Assembly: GCA_030272155.1 (NCBI GenBank)
Contig: CP126204.1
Coordinates: 3,339,501-3,403,500, forward strand
Origin: Tetradesmus obliquus
Taxonomy: Eukaryota; Chlorophyta; Chlorophyceae; Sphaeropleales; Scenedesmaceae
DNA: 64,000 nucleotides
Direction: 5' to 3'
Position 1 is the first letter of the stretch; each line of letters opens with the position of its first letter. Below the pieces are notes generated by a model. The model made no database searches, was not told where the DNA came from, and saw only the letters and a program-made list of their open reading frames with translations. Shown here in pieces: positions 24,523 to 34,983 of this stretch. The position numbers and the translations under genes are program-made.

Positions 24523-25566
24523 ATGATCACCTACATGGGGCGAGTGCAGGGCGCTAGGCAGCAGGAAGGCAGGTCTAGCCCCAGGCCTGTGGAGGAGTGG
24601 GATCAGAGCCTCCTGGACGGACTGCGTGATGATTTCAGGAGCTATATGCGCCTCGATCTGGCAGACTCGACAGGTCGCAGTTATGACTCGCAGGAGAGGC
24701 AGTACAGGAAGTTCTGCGTGAGGATCGGGAAGCCGGAGGTTCCCGATGCCGAGGTGTTAGCGAGGTTTGTGGTGGGCAGGGCGCTGAATGATTACAAGTT
24801 GTCCACGATAGAAGTGGGTGTGGCAGCCATTTCACGGTGGGCAGCAGATGAGGGACTGTTTGACGCAGAGCAGCAGAGCTTGGCAAGTCATAAGCTCGTC
24901 CGCAGGGCCATGCGTGTAGCAGCTAAGCATGCAGTGACCTCTGTGAACCAAAAGCGGCCTCTGAGCAGGGCAGATCTGCGGGTGCTGGTAAAGCACTTGC
25001 GCAGCAGGCGCGACTTCATTGGCGACAGGGATGCTGCAATGTTCCTCGTGGGCTGGGCGGGCATGTTTAGGTCGGCAGAGCTGGTGGGGATCGAGTGGAG
25101 GGATCTGCAGGTGTACGAGGAAGGGGGGGAGGCAGAGGAGGGCGTAGCGATCTATGTGCCATACTCCAAGACAGATCAGGCAGGGGAGGGTGCGTGGGTG
25201 TTTGTGGCAGCCTGTGAGGAAGAGAAGGAGATGTGCCCGCTGAGGGCACTGCAGCGGCTGCGCAAGTGGGGCAGTGCGGATGGGAAGGTGTTCACAGCGT
25301 ATGCGGGTGGGGTGGGCATGAAGAAGCTCACGGTGGGATCTAGGCTTAAGCAGGACCTGCGCAACGCCGGGGTGGCGGAGGCAGAGCAGTATGCAGCACA
25401 CTCCCTTAGGCGGGGCGGGGCGACACACGCGGCGCGCCAGAAGATTGCGCTGCGCAAGATACAGATGACGGGCAGATGGAAGTCAGACGTGGTGCGGCTG
25501 TACCTGTATGCAGCACCGGTGGAGCTGATGCAGGCAGCAGCGCAGATGCAGCGCAAGCAGCGTTGA
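24523..25566 (+). CDS. Tyrosine recombinase, Crypton/DIRS type, intronless
   Basis: A single open frame of 347 aa from the first ATG (in-frame sequence upstream allows up to 354). Residues about 35-125 look like a SAM-like core-binding domain. The catalytic domain follows, with Arg in GMFRSAELVGIEW, a hairpin Lys in YVPYSKTDQ, HSLRRGG as the H-x-x-R box, and GRWKSDVVRLYLYAAP, whose W and last Tyr fit the H/W and nucleophile positions. Such enzymes cut and rejoin DNA through a phosphotyrosine link and mobilise Crypton, DIRS, PAT or Ngaro elements. No reverse transcriptase or RNase H frame was found on either side, so Crypton or a domesticated recombinase fits better than DIRS. Lack of introns, exon copies and CTG tracts sets it apart from its neighbours. 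All catalytic residues seem present, so it may be active. Confidence 0.88.
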   Translation: MITYMGRVQGARQQEGRSSPRPVEEWDQSLLDGLRDDFRSYMRLDLADSTGRSYDSQERQYRKFCVRIGKPEVPDAEVLARFVVGRALNDYKLSTIEVGVAAISRWAADEGLFDAEQQSLASHKLVRRAMRVAAKHAVTSVNQKRPLSRADLRVLVKHLRSRRDFIGDRDAAMFLVGWAGMFRSAELVGIEWRDLQVYEEGGEAEEGVAIYVPYSKTDQAGEGAWVFVAACEEEKEMCPLRALQRLRKWGSADGKVFTAYAGGVGMKKLTVGSRLKQDLRNAGVAEAEQYAAHSLRRGGATHAARQKIALRKIQMTGRWKSDVVRLYLYAAPVELMQAAAQMQRKQR

Positions 25567-25950
25567 GCCGTGCGGAGCTGCAGCTCTACCAGCTGGTAGT
25601 TGCAGAGTGGAGGGGGTGGCGAGTGCAGCAGTGTGACGGGCAAGATGTAAGTTTATGCACAGGGTGAGGCGCTGAAAAGTGCGGCGACGAGATGGTTGCA
25701 GTCTGGTCATCAGCAGTGGCAGGGTGTAACAGAGAGAAGGATGGTGGCGGTGACGGGTCGGACGGGGGTACCATCAGCTCGCAGTTTATTTGTTTTGGTT
25801 TTGTTGAAAGTATGAAAGTATGTGACCCTCGGGATGAGGGCATGTTATGCTGCCGCATACGGAACCTATGCAGCCCCACGACGCACATAACTGTCTTCCC
25901 ACCCTCAGGCCAACAGGCCACATTCACACATTACTCATTCTAACACAAAA
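25567..25950. other. Right flank of the recombinase up to the inverted-repeat element
   Basis: No further gene is seen. This sequence and that beyond 31690 should be continuous if the element at 25951-31689 is removed. It may be the 3' part of the recombinase element; no end repeat was identified. Confidence 0.4.
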
Positions 25951-25973
25951 GGTACGTCGCACAGTGTTCCGTC
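25951..25973 (+). repeat. Left terminal inverted repeat
   Basis: Begins GGTACGTCGCACAGTGTTCC. All 23 bases pair with 31667-31689; similarity stops abruptly on both sides. Confidence 0.9.
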
Positions 25974-26229
25974 GGAATTTCGGCAGTTTTTGCAAATCGC
26001 GTCGTGGTGTTCTCAAAACGCTCATATATTGTTTTATACATCATGTAATGCTTATGACTGTAATATATCTGCACGAGGTGCCAACCTGAGCTTCCAGGGC
26101 CTGCAAAGCGCCGGTGCGGTACCTTGGGGCCGTGTTTGCAGGCTTAGAACGGCAGCCGTAGCAGCACAGATATGCAAAGGTTTATCGAGACATTGTAATA
26201 TTCATTTTTAGAATGTTGAAAGTGGACCG

Positions 26230-27117
26230 TGTGTCCGTTCTGAGAGTTGTTCTTACCTGTTGAGCCTGTGTACCTTCGAAGCGAGATTGCACATGAGTTT
26301 AGCAATCACCAGCAAGCCACCATATTCGCATGAGTGTTTAAGCATCTTAAATAATAACTTTCACTTGTGCAATTTGGATCGCGTGTCTCTTATGAGGGTG
26401 CTTTCCCACCTGTGCACCTTCGGAGCGAGATTGCACATGTGTTTTGGCATCTCCAGCAAGCCAATACATTCGCAAGAGCGTTTAAGCATCATAAATAATA
26501 ACGTGCACTTGTGCAATTTGGATCGCGTGTCTGTTCTGAAGGTGCTTTCCCACCTGTGCACCTTCGGAGCGAGATTGCAGAGGTGCATAGGCATCCCCAG
26601 CAAGCCACCACGCTCGCACGAATGTAAAAAGAACATAAGGAACAACATGCACTTGTGCAAAATTGATTCCGTGTCTGTGCTGAAGGTGGTTTCCCACCTG
26701 TGCACCTTCGGAGCGAGATTGCAGAGGTGCATAGGCATCCCCAGCAAGCCACCACGCTCGCACGAATGTAAAAGGAACATGAAGAACAACGTGCACTTGT
26801 GCAAAATTGATTCCGTGTCTGTTCTGAAGGTGGTTTCCCACCTCTGCACCTTCGGAGCGAGATTGCAGAGGTGCATAGGCATCCCCAGCAAGCCACCACG
26901 CTCGCACGAATGTAAAAGGAACATGAAGAACAACGTGCACTTGTGCAAAATTGATTCCGTGTCTGTGCTGAAGGTGGTTTCCCACCTGTGCACCTTCGGA
27001 GCGAGATTGCAGAGGTGCATAGGCATCACCAGCAAGCCACCACATTCGCACGATTTTGTAAATAGCATACATAATAACTTGCACTTGTGCAAATTGGATC
27101 GCGCGTCTGTGCTGAGG
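26230..27117 (+). repeat. Six tandem 144-bp units (left arm of a giant inverted repeat)
   Basis: The core TGTGCACCTTCGGAGCGAGA recurs with exact 144-base spacing at 26267, 26411, 26555, 26699, 26843 and 26987. Units carry TTCCCACCTGTGCACC and TGCACTTGTGCAA. Since 144 is a multiple of three, several frames on both strands remain open for 200-290 codons. I see no sign that these are real proteins. Confidence 0.95.
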
Positions 27118-27214
27118 AACGCAAATTCAAATGTGTAACAACAGACACGCCATCAGCACAGCGACATTAGCCAATTGCACTATCGTACAACATCTTTAAG
27201 CTGTTTAAAACATA

Positions 27215-28060
27215 CTCTAGCGTGCTCTTGCTTACTGAGGATGCCTATGCACCTCTGCAATCTCGCTCCGAAGGTGCACAGGTGGGAAACCACCTTCAGC
27301 ACAGACACGGAATCAATTTTGCACAAGTGCACGTTGTTCTTTATGTTCTCTATACATTCGTGCGAATGTGGTGGCTGCTGGGGATGTCTATGCACCTCTG
27401 CAATCTCGCTCCGAAGGTGCACAGGTGGGAAACCACCTTCAGAACAGACACGGAATCAATTTTGCACAAGTGCACGTTGTTCCTTATGTTCTTGATACAT
27501 TCGTGCGAGCGTGGTGGCTTGCTGGGGATGCCTATGCACCTCTGCAATCTCGCTCCGAAGGTGCACAGGTGGGAAACCACCTTCAGAACAGACACGGAAT
27601 CAATTTTGCACAAGTGCACGTTGTTCTTCATGTTCTTTTTACATTCGTGCGAGCGTGGTGGCTTGCTGGGGATGCCTATGCACCTCTGCAATCTCGCTCC
27701 GAAGGTGCACAGGTGGGAAAGCACCTTCAGAACAGACACGCGATCCAAATTGCACAAGTGCACGTTATTATTTATGATGTTTAAACGCTCGTGCGAATGT
27801 ATTGGCTTGCTGGAGATGCCAAAACACATGTGCAATCTCGCTCCGAAGGTGCACAGGTGGGAAAGCACCCTCATAAGAGACACGCGATCCAAATTTCACA
27901 AGTGAAAGTTATTATTTAAGATGCTTAAACACTCATGCGAATGTGGTGGCTAGCTGGTGATGCCAAAACACATGTGCAATCTCCCTCCGAAGGTGCACAG
28001 GTGGGAAAGCACCCTCATAAGAGACACCCGCTCCATTTTCCGCATGTGAACATTGTCATG
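27215..28060 (-). repeat. Six tandem 144-bp units in inverted orientation (right arm)
   Basis: The reverse-complement core (AAGGTGCACA) starts at 27271, 27414, 27558, 27702, 27846 and 27990. Unit variants appear in mirrored order with respect to the left arm: the outermost units on both sides share the CTCTTATGAGGG and TTTCACTTGTG variants. One unit has a 1-bp deletion. The symmetry centre is near 27133, with an unlike spacer of about 100 bp. Confidence 0.95.
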
Positions 28061-28159
28061 TACTTTGGATCAACAATCTTACGAATGCGAATGGTTGGTG
28101 GGGATGCCACACGTGTGCATTCCCGCTCTGAACTTGTGTGTGAAAACCACCATATATGG

Positions 28160-28280
28160 TCACCAGGCTGTCAAGTTGCACGTCAAGGCACGTCAAGGCA
28201 CGTCAAGTTGCCACAAACCGCGTCAAGTTGGCGGGTATGCGCGTCCAGATGCACATCCAGTCGTCATGCAACTGGATTTG
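28160..28280. repeat. Internal motif cluster (GTCAAGTTGC / CACGTCAAGG), left copy
   Basis: Contains GGTCACCAG, then several CACGTCAAGGCACGTCAAG-type units and an AACTGGA. It is related, in inverted orientation, to the cluster at 31150-31310. Confidence 0.7.
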
Positions 28281-28899
28281 AGCTGCTGCTGGGAGGGCAA
28301 ATGTTCACTGAAGGCCCGATTGCCGCAGTAGACAACACACACAGATGGAACAAGCGTCAAGAACATGTATTTCGCTGGTTAGGCTGCCTGTTCCTGCTTG
28401 AAATGCCGTAGGGTTTGTCAGGACCGAAGCAGCGTCGTCTCCTCTAACACAACTCAAAAAAGATGCCTAACTGCAAAAGCGTTTAACACAATGGGCTAGA
28501 ACGTGCTTCAACGTGCAGGCAGGTTTGTCACCGCATCAAGTTACCATCACGGCGGTCGCTGACACGCCCGCTGCCACATTTCAGGTATATTAAGTTGCCT
28601 AAAAAGGCGACTCAGGGATTTTGCGCGCGAACAAAGCATCGTGTCCACAGCCACGGCCCCTACGCTGAGCCCATGTCACAGAGATAGACGTGCGAGCGCG
28701 CATCTGTGTCTGATCAAACGTTTTCATTTCGTTTGCATCATTTCTGCTGATTAGCTTGTGCTTTTGGGGGTTTGCTAACAGCAACAGCTACATATGTTAC
28801 AGTACAAACACGAAGACAGGTGGCGAGGTAAATAATGATATGAGGGCAAGCACGCAATTCAACTGAGCTATGACAACCACTTTGATGCATAGTAGGGGT

Positions 28900-31010
28900 G
28901 TTTTCCTGAGACGTGATGCACTCTGTAGCTTTAATGCTGCTGCAACATACTGCAAGCTCGCGCAAGCGTCCGCGAGCAGTTCTTTATCATCAACACGGTC
29001 ATTAGACAAAACACCATCCAGTTATCTACGTGCTTCAGATTCATGCGAGTGCTGGCCGATCGAGCAGCAGAAGTATGTGCAGCAGTAGCCAGCTGTATGA
29101 TGGATCCTGCAGGTTGCTGAACGCAGGCTTATGCGTGAGAAGCTGCTCTTGGTTCTCTTGCAACTACGTGCCAACCCTCCATGGCACGATGGGCAACAGG
29201 CGGACCAGCTGCAGAAGGAACAGAGCAGTTTGCAGGCAGCAGCTGCTGCTACATGTGAAGCTGTTGCCAACAGCCGCAGCAATGCAGCCGTTTAAAACGG
29301 CTGCGGCACGGACACCGTGAGTGAACTACTGTTCGCAGTGACAGCAGTGTCAGCCTTGTCGTCAGAGTGCTGGATGCCCATCGGTCTTCACCAGGTCCAG
29401 CTATGCATCGCCACCACATATGTGGTCACCAGCGCTGCTGTCGCTGCACGCAGGCTCCAACAAATCACCTGAATATCAGACTTGTGTCTAAGGTATGTCA
29501 GGAGGACTCCCTGGGAAAGGATCGTAGTCAAATGCAGCACCCACTGCACCTTTTGGGCCACACAGCGCAACCTCTAGAATTATGTTCATCAACCTGCAGG
29601 ACATCCAGCAAAATTGCTTTGGCGCTGTTGCAGTCATGTTCCTCCCCCACACAGCTGCTACAACTGCTGACAGTTTGCTTTGCTGTGGTGTGCAATGCAG
29701 AGGAATTGCCACGCCACGCCTGGGACGCGCCATGGTTGGCAGGCATACAGTAAGGGTCATCCTCCACTACAACAACCAGCAGTAAGTAGTACGGCGAGGC
29801 AGACGCATGGACATTGAATTCTGAACACCACTCGGGTGCCATGCATGCCAGGTGCTGCTGTACACTGCTGTGCTCAACAACACCGGGCGTTGATCTTCCT
29901 TGTTGCATCTTCTTCAAGTACGGAAAGAGAGCCGTGATTTGCTTTTTGCAGAGTGCTTTGCCAAAGTGTACAACACTGCCTGCAGAGCGCTGCAAACACA
30001 CCTCACCTGCTGGCATGCATGCAGTCACCGCAGTGCTGCACTTGTTCACACAAGTCATCCAGCAGAAACCACCTGCATGGTTCGGTACGTGATTGCAGGG
30101 TGCATTGCACTGCCTGATCAAGTGCAGCAGCAGGCAGTGCCGCATTGGGCTGACCTCTCGGCACGAGGTTTCTCTCTGGTGCCACCAGAGGGCACGGTGC
30201 CCTGCTGGCAGGGCACACATGCAGCGTCACTAGAATGGCAGCATGATGCGGCTGGCGCACTTCTGGTGAGCACCCTAGGCGAAAGGCTCAAGCAACTTAT
30301 GCTAACAATGTGGGATGCACCAGATGCTGGTCTTGGCGCTGTAGGAGTAGCCCGCAATCATGAGGCCGTGCTGCACCAGGATCTTTGTACAGCAGCGCTG
30401 CTGTAGCGCTGCTAGCAGCGCCTTCCATTGAACACAGGATTGTTTACAAGCTGCGCAGCTGCGCCGGTAGCCGGGTTGTGTCAGCTGCGTGGTCGCCACA
30501 CCAGATTCGGAATTGCACTGAGGCAGTGTTCAGTGTTTCTTGATTAGCAGCTGCAGGTGATGGGCATTGCACGCATGCATTTCAAAAACTGTCCTGTCAA
30601 ACACTGTCGCTGTTAACAAATGCCACACTCTGCTGCCAGCGAGTCACAAAGAATGTTGCTGTGTCTCTGCGCGCCACGGCAGGGGCGCAACTTGGCAACT
30701 GATGCCACGGTCCAGCCATCCATGGAACAGATGCTGCAGCCTTGGCAGAAACAGGGTACAGGCACCAGCGTTGCATTCGCAAATGCAGGGCGGATCTTCA
30801 TGGTGGTCAAGAGCACCTCAGCTCACAGCGTTGTAGCAGTTTATGTCTGCACAGGTGGTTGGCACATCAGCGCATGTCACTGCCAGAGACATGATGGGGA
30901 GGGCAATGCGGTCAGCGCACTGCTGCTCTACTGGTCGTGTTGTTTGTCCTGCATTTTGTTTGTGTTGTATCGCAGCAGCTGGCTGCTTGGTTGCATTCAA
31001 CCACCTTAGC
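28900..31010 (+). other. Coding-like interior of the inverted-repeat element, product unknown
   Basis: Plus-strand stretches read like protein but were not joined into one frame. At 29113-29295 there is a Leu/Gln-rich helix (MREKLLLVLLQLRANP, then DQLQKEQSSLQ). At about 29583-29780 there is GIATPRLGRAMVGRHTVRV. At 29915-30404 there is ESRDLLFAECFAKVYNTACR, then WADLSARGFSLVPPEGTVP. At about 30740-30910 there is a Cys/His-containing stretch, VYVCTGGWHISACHCQRHD. If these are exons, the order would place a zinc-binding-like motif near the end of the protein. No family is recognised. The region could equally be a decayed transposase gene or cargo. Confidence 0.3.
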
Positions 31011-31149
31011 AGTTGCAGCTGCAGTGACAAGTCACCAGGAGGTCGACAGCGCCAACTTGAGTTTTCGGAGTCGTCGTGCTGGCTTCAAAACTCGTTTCTT
31101 GCATCATATATTCATTATTTGATACCCTTTATTGCAGTTTCGCGCACTG

Positions 31150-31310
31150 TAACTTAATCCAGTTGCACGTCCAGTTTGCTTTCTCGACGTCCAGTTGTCA
31201 ACTGGACGTCGCCCACGTCCAGTCCCAACTTGACGTGCCACATGTGACGTCCAGTTGCATAGTGTGCAACTGGACGTGCCTTGACCTGCAACTGGACTTG
31301 CTGGTGACCA
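31150..31310. repeat. Internal motif cluster (ACGTCCAGTT), right copy with a 25-nt palindrome
   Basis: About nine copies of GACGTCCAGTTG or its complement. The centre, 31186-31210, is a perfect palindrome with 12-bp arms (GACGTCCAGTTG) around one base. It ends in CTGGTGACC, matching the inverted GGTCACCAG near 28157. Confidence 0.8.
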
Positions 31311-31313
31311 TAG

Positions 31314-31337
31314 TTCCCACCTGTTAACAGGTGGGAA
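31314..31337. repeat. 24-bp perfect palindrome holding the array motif
   Basis: TTCCCACCTGTT followed by its exact complement. The half-site TTCCCACCTGT also occurs in most 144-bp units, so it may be the binding site of an element-encoded protein. Confidence 0.85.
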
Positions 31338-31666
31338 AACACCCCGTCCGTGCGCTCACGATGTGTCAAACGTACATTCAACACTTTAATTGACATGGTC
31401 AAGTTTGCTATATCAAGTGCAGCCAGTTATACGTCGAGCAATGGATGCAATGCGCGCTCGTCGTGCACTGTCGGGTGTCGCTCAGCCAATCAAGTCTTTG
31501 GATGGCCATTACATACGTTTTATACGTTTATTGTACTGTCGTAAGCTGCCTGAAATGATAGTACGTGGTGTAAGGTTCTCGGCGCAAGTTTCGGTGTGCC
31601 AATTGGCCTTCGGACGCCCAAGTTTTGACCTTTCCCAGAAAATTGCCGCTCTTCACCTGAGAAAAA

Positions 31667-31689
31667 GACGGAACACTGTGCGACGTACC
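31667..31689 (-). repeat. Right terminal inverted repeat
   Basis: Exact reverse complement of 25951-25973, followed by AAAA. Confidence 0.9.
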
Positions 31690-33465
31690 AAAATTATCTC
31701 CTGCAGCCTCATCCTCCCACTGCTGCTCTGTCTGCACAGGGAGACCGTACCGAGTGACAATCGCATGGGACACATGCAGAGCTGTACACTGTGCACGGCA
31801 ATATGGCATGTGCGTGTGCGGCACATGCTGCCTATTGGCGCCTTGTCTCAAGCAGCAGGCAGGGCAAAGTGTTGCGCCAAAATGCAGGATTGCGTACACA
31901 CAAGTGGTTTTACTACTTGCTGCTGCCATGGTCGGCAAGCAGCTCCCTGCTGCTCTGTTTGAGAGGTTGGTTGGTGCACAGCTCCGTGCTGCTTGGTTTG
32001 AAAAGTTTGCAGAGTTAGTGTATGGTGCTTGCTAAGCAATGTTGCTGCACAGCTGATCTGGTTGGTGCCTGATGCATTGCAGAAGGTTTGCAATGTTGCT
32101 GCACAGCTGATCTGGTTGGTGCCTGATGCATTGCAGGTTTGCAAATAGTATGTAGTGCACTCTGCCGGGTTGTTGTGACAACGCTATAGCGTTGTGCTAG
32201 CTAGCAGCGTTTCTGCTTGCCGCTAGGGGCCCTGTCTTTCCTTGCAAACAAATGCATGTGGATCAAGACGGCTTGCTGCAGGTGCACAAATACAGTTGGA
32301 TGCTGATTCAACGCAGTTGGTCTTTTTTTGGGCGCCATCCTGCACTGCAGACTAGAGTTGCTGTGCGTGCAGTGCTGGTTGGTGCTTACAAATCACATTG
32401 CTTTGGGTGAAGCCTTTTGGCTGCAGCCTCGACTTGCTGGCTTTGTCTGTTGCACTTTTGAGGAGAGCTGCTGCCTGCCTCCGGCTTTTGCTGACAAGGG
32501 ATTGCATTTGCATGTACACATTTGTGTGGCGCTGAAGCAGTGGTGCATCCTGCTTCTTTGTCAGTCGGGTGCGAGCCAACGTAGATGGGTCTAACACGTG
32601 AAGGGATGAATGATTTAATGGTCATATGTGCTTCAAAACATGGTACAGGTGATGACCTATGTGAAGAACTTGGATATGTCATGTGCATGTGAAAGCATGG
32701 TGTTGATCCGTGCTCAAAGCATGGTGACAATCTGCACATATCAAAGCATGGGGATGGTTGGATTCAGTCCAAGTTGATGCAGGGGTGACAGCGCTCTGTA
32801 TGCATGCACTGCCGTGGCTGGCGGCCTAGACACACCCGTGTGTCACCCTGGTGCCACCACGGGTCATCACAGTGTCACCGGGTGGCATGCTGGGTGTCAC
32901 TACGTGTCGCAGCAGCTGACTTGCATGACGGCATCCTGACTTACAAGAGCTGCTGCAGCTGCTGGCAGCAGTGCACGCGTACGCTTGTTTGCGCCACATG
33001 TGTGAGTGTTACATGCGCCTGTCAGGACATGCCGCCATTACCGCTAGGTGATACAGCCAATTCACCGCCTTGTGGAACTTTCACCGCTGCCTCCAGCAGT
33101 GGGGCCACGTGCACGTGTGTGTAGTGTGGTGGCAGGTCAGCCTGCAAGCTGCTAGTGTACTGCGCCAAAGCGTGAAGGCGTGACCTGCAATATAGTTATT
33201 GGTACATTTGTCGCAATAATGTTTTAATGTAATGCAAAAAAGGCTGTCGTTGGCGCGAGCGATAATGTTCGGGCTGTCCAAGGGTCGGTGCCTGATTCCG
33301 ATTGCGCTGCTGCACTTGATTGCTTGTTTCGTGTGTGCTCTTTCGCTGAAGCGCTCTGATTAAATGCGTTACTGTGGCCTTTTGCGTGTTGCTGCGTTGT
33401 CGTCGCGAAGTGGCAGTTTCCAGTTTGCCTGCGCTTCTTGGAGGATTCACAGCAGGAGCAGGAGC
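31690..33465. other. Spacer between the element and the 574-aa secreted protein gene
   Basis: A minus-strand stretch at about 31690-31850 (CTALHVSHAIVTRYGLPVQ) reads like a piece of protein but has no partner exons. A 54-bp tandem duplication lies at 32037-32144. Nothing else was recognised. The 200 bases before 33466 should include the promoter of the next gene. Confidence 0.4.
32037..32144. repeat. 54-bp tandem duplication
   Basis: Two near-identical copies of a segment starting CAATGTTGCTGCACAGCTGA, ending in ATTGCAG, differing only by a few bases at the join. Confidence 0.85.
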
Positions 33466-34934
33466 ATGATGCGGCAACAGCATTCGCAGCTGAAGCATTT
33501 GCTGCTTTTATGCGTGCTCGTAAGTCCCTCGGGGCTGCTGGCTCGGGCTCAGGCCGGCTCGCCGTTCCAGGCTTTTGGGGCAGAGGCAGCACAAGCAGCA
33601 GCAATGGGGGCCAAGCCTGCCAGCGCACCCATAGGGGAGACGATTCGCCAAGCGTTTACGCCAGAGACCTACAAAGAAGGTAAAAGCAACTTAACCTGTT
33701 AAGTTGCCCCCATGGAGAAGCACAGGACATGTCAGATGAAGCCTGCGCACTTCCACATCTGGTCAGCCACTGTGTGTTTGCTGCAACAAGCACTGCCTTG
33801 TGCGCCTTGGGTCGCTGCTGCTCGATCTTTACTTGCAGGAAGGCATCCAACCAGAATTTCAAAACTCTGTGCAGCATAAACAGTAACCTGTGCTGTGCAG
33901 ATCAGCCTGCCAGCCACCAGAAGTAACCACCCACCTTTATCTTCACTCTTGCAGAAACGCTGCTGCTGACTGCTTACCTGTGTGCCCGCTTCCTCAATCA
34001 CACCCTGTTGAAAACACAAACCTCGCTGTCTTGCTGCTGCAGCTGTCGATGCCTTTTCAAAGATGATGGGCAACGCGTACGACCTGACCGGCCATAACCT
34101 GTTGCACACAAACCTCGCTGCTGATACACACTGCTTCATTGCTCCGCTGCCTTGCTGCTGCAGCTGTGGACGCCTTCTCAAAGATGGTGGGCAACGCATA
34201 CAACATGAATGGCCGCTTCCACACACAATCACACCCTTTTGCACACAAACCTTATTGCTGATCACACATATAACTTCCTCATTACCTTTGTATTGCTGCA
34301 GCTGTTGACGCCTTCTCAAAGATGGTGGGCAACGCATACAACATGAACGGCCGCTTCGGAGTGGACCCTGCGCAGCTGAAGGCCATGGGGCTGCCTGACC
34401 AGTACCTGCAGGCAGCACAGACGCTGCGCAACAACTTCAGGTGCGGGACTGTTTACAGTGTGATTGTGGTTTGTTGTTTGTTTGCTGGATACTCGCTTAG
34501 GCTGCCCGGCAGCGCAGACCCTGCGGGACAACTTCAGGTGCAGAATCTTCTTCTCGTGCAGCACTAGTGTTATCAGGGTGCACACTGCTTTGGCATACAC
34601 CCTGCTCAGCTCAAGGCGATGGGGCTGCCTGACCAGTACCTGCAGGCAGCACAGACGCTGCGCAACAACTTCAGGTGCGGCTGCAAGCCTAGTTGAAAAA
34701 GATGCGCTGCGGCTGTTGCTGCTGCTGCATGCATGGAAGGGCTGGCGGACCTGACCCAGGGCAGCCTGCTGGCCAATGCCCCACTAGCTGGCCTGCACGA
34801 TTTCACTTAAACCCAACTGCTACTGCTGCTGCTGCTGCTGCCGCTGCTGCTGCTGCTGCTGCTGCTGTTGCTGATACTTTGCAGGCAAGGCTTGGCTGAC
34901 CTTACAACTTGCAAGATTCGTTGTCTTACACAGC

Positions 34935-34983
<49 letters not shown>

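Larger units (their letters stand above)
25951..31689. mobile_element. 5.74-kb element with 23-bp terminal inverted repeats
   Basis: The outermost 23 bases on each side are exact reverse complements (starting GGTACGTCGCACAGTG). The left flank ends in AAAA and the right flank begins with AAAA, a possible 4-bp target-site duplication, although low complexity weakens this. Inside are two mirror-image arrays of a 144-bp repeat, two regions of short GTCCAGTT/GTCAAGTT motifs in opposite orientation, and a 2-kb part (about 28.9-31.0 kb) with moderately open plus-strand frames that match no transposase I recognise. No exon duplications or CTG tracts occur inside, unlike the host genes. It could be a non-autonomous or unfamiliar DNA transposon. 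Confidence 0.75.

Noticed and set aside
26260..28411. Long open frames (up to about 290 codons) on both strands in the 144-bp arrays
   Set aside because: 144 is divisible by three, so any stop-free unit stays open in that frame through the array. Several frames on both strands are open at once and the translated repeats look like no protein, so these are by-products of the repeat.
25951..31689. Helitron identity for the 5.7-kb element
   Set aside because: Helitrons lack terminal inverted repeats and insert between A and T without target duplication. This element has exact 23-bp inverted ends.
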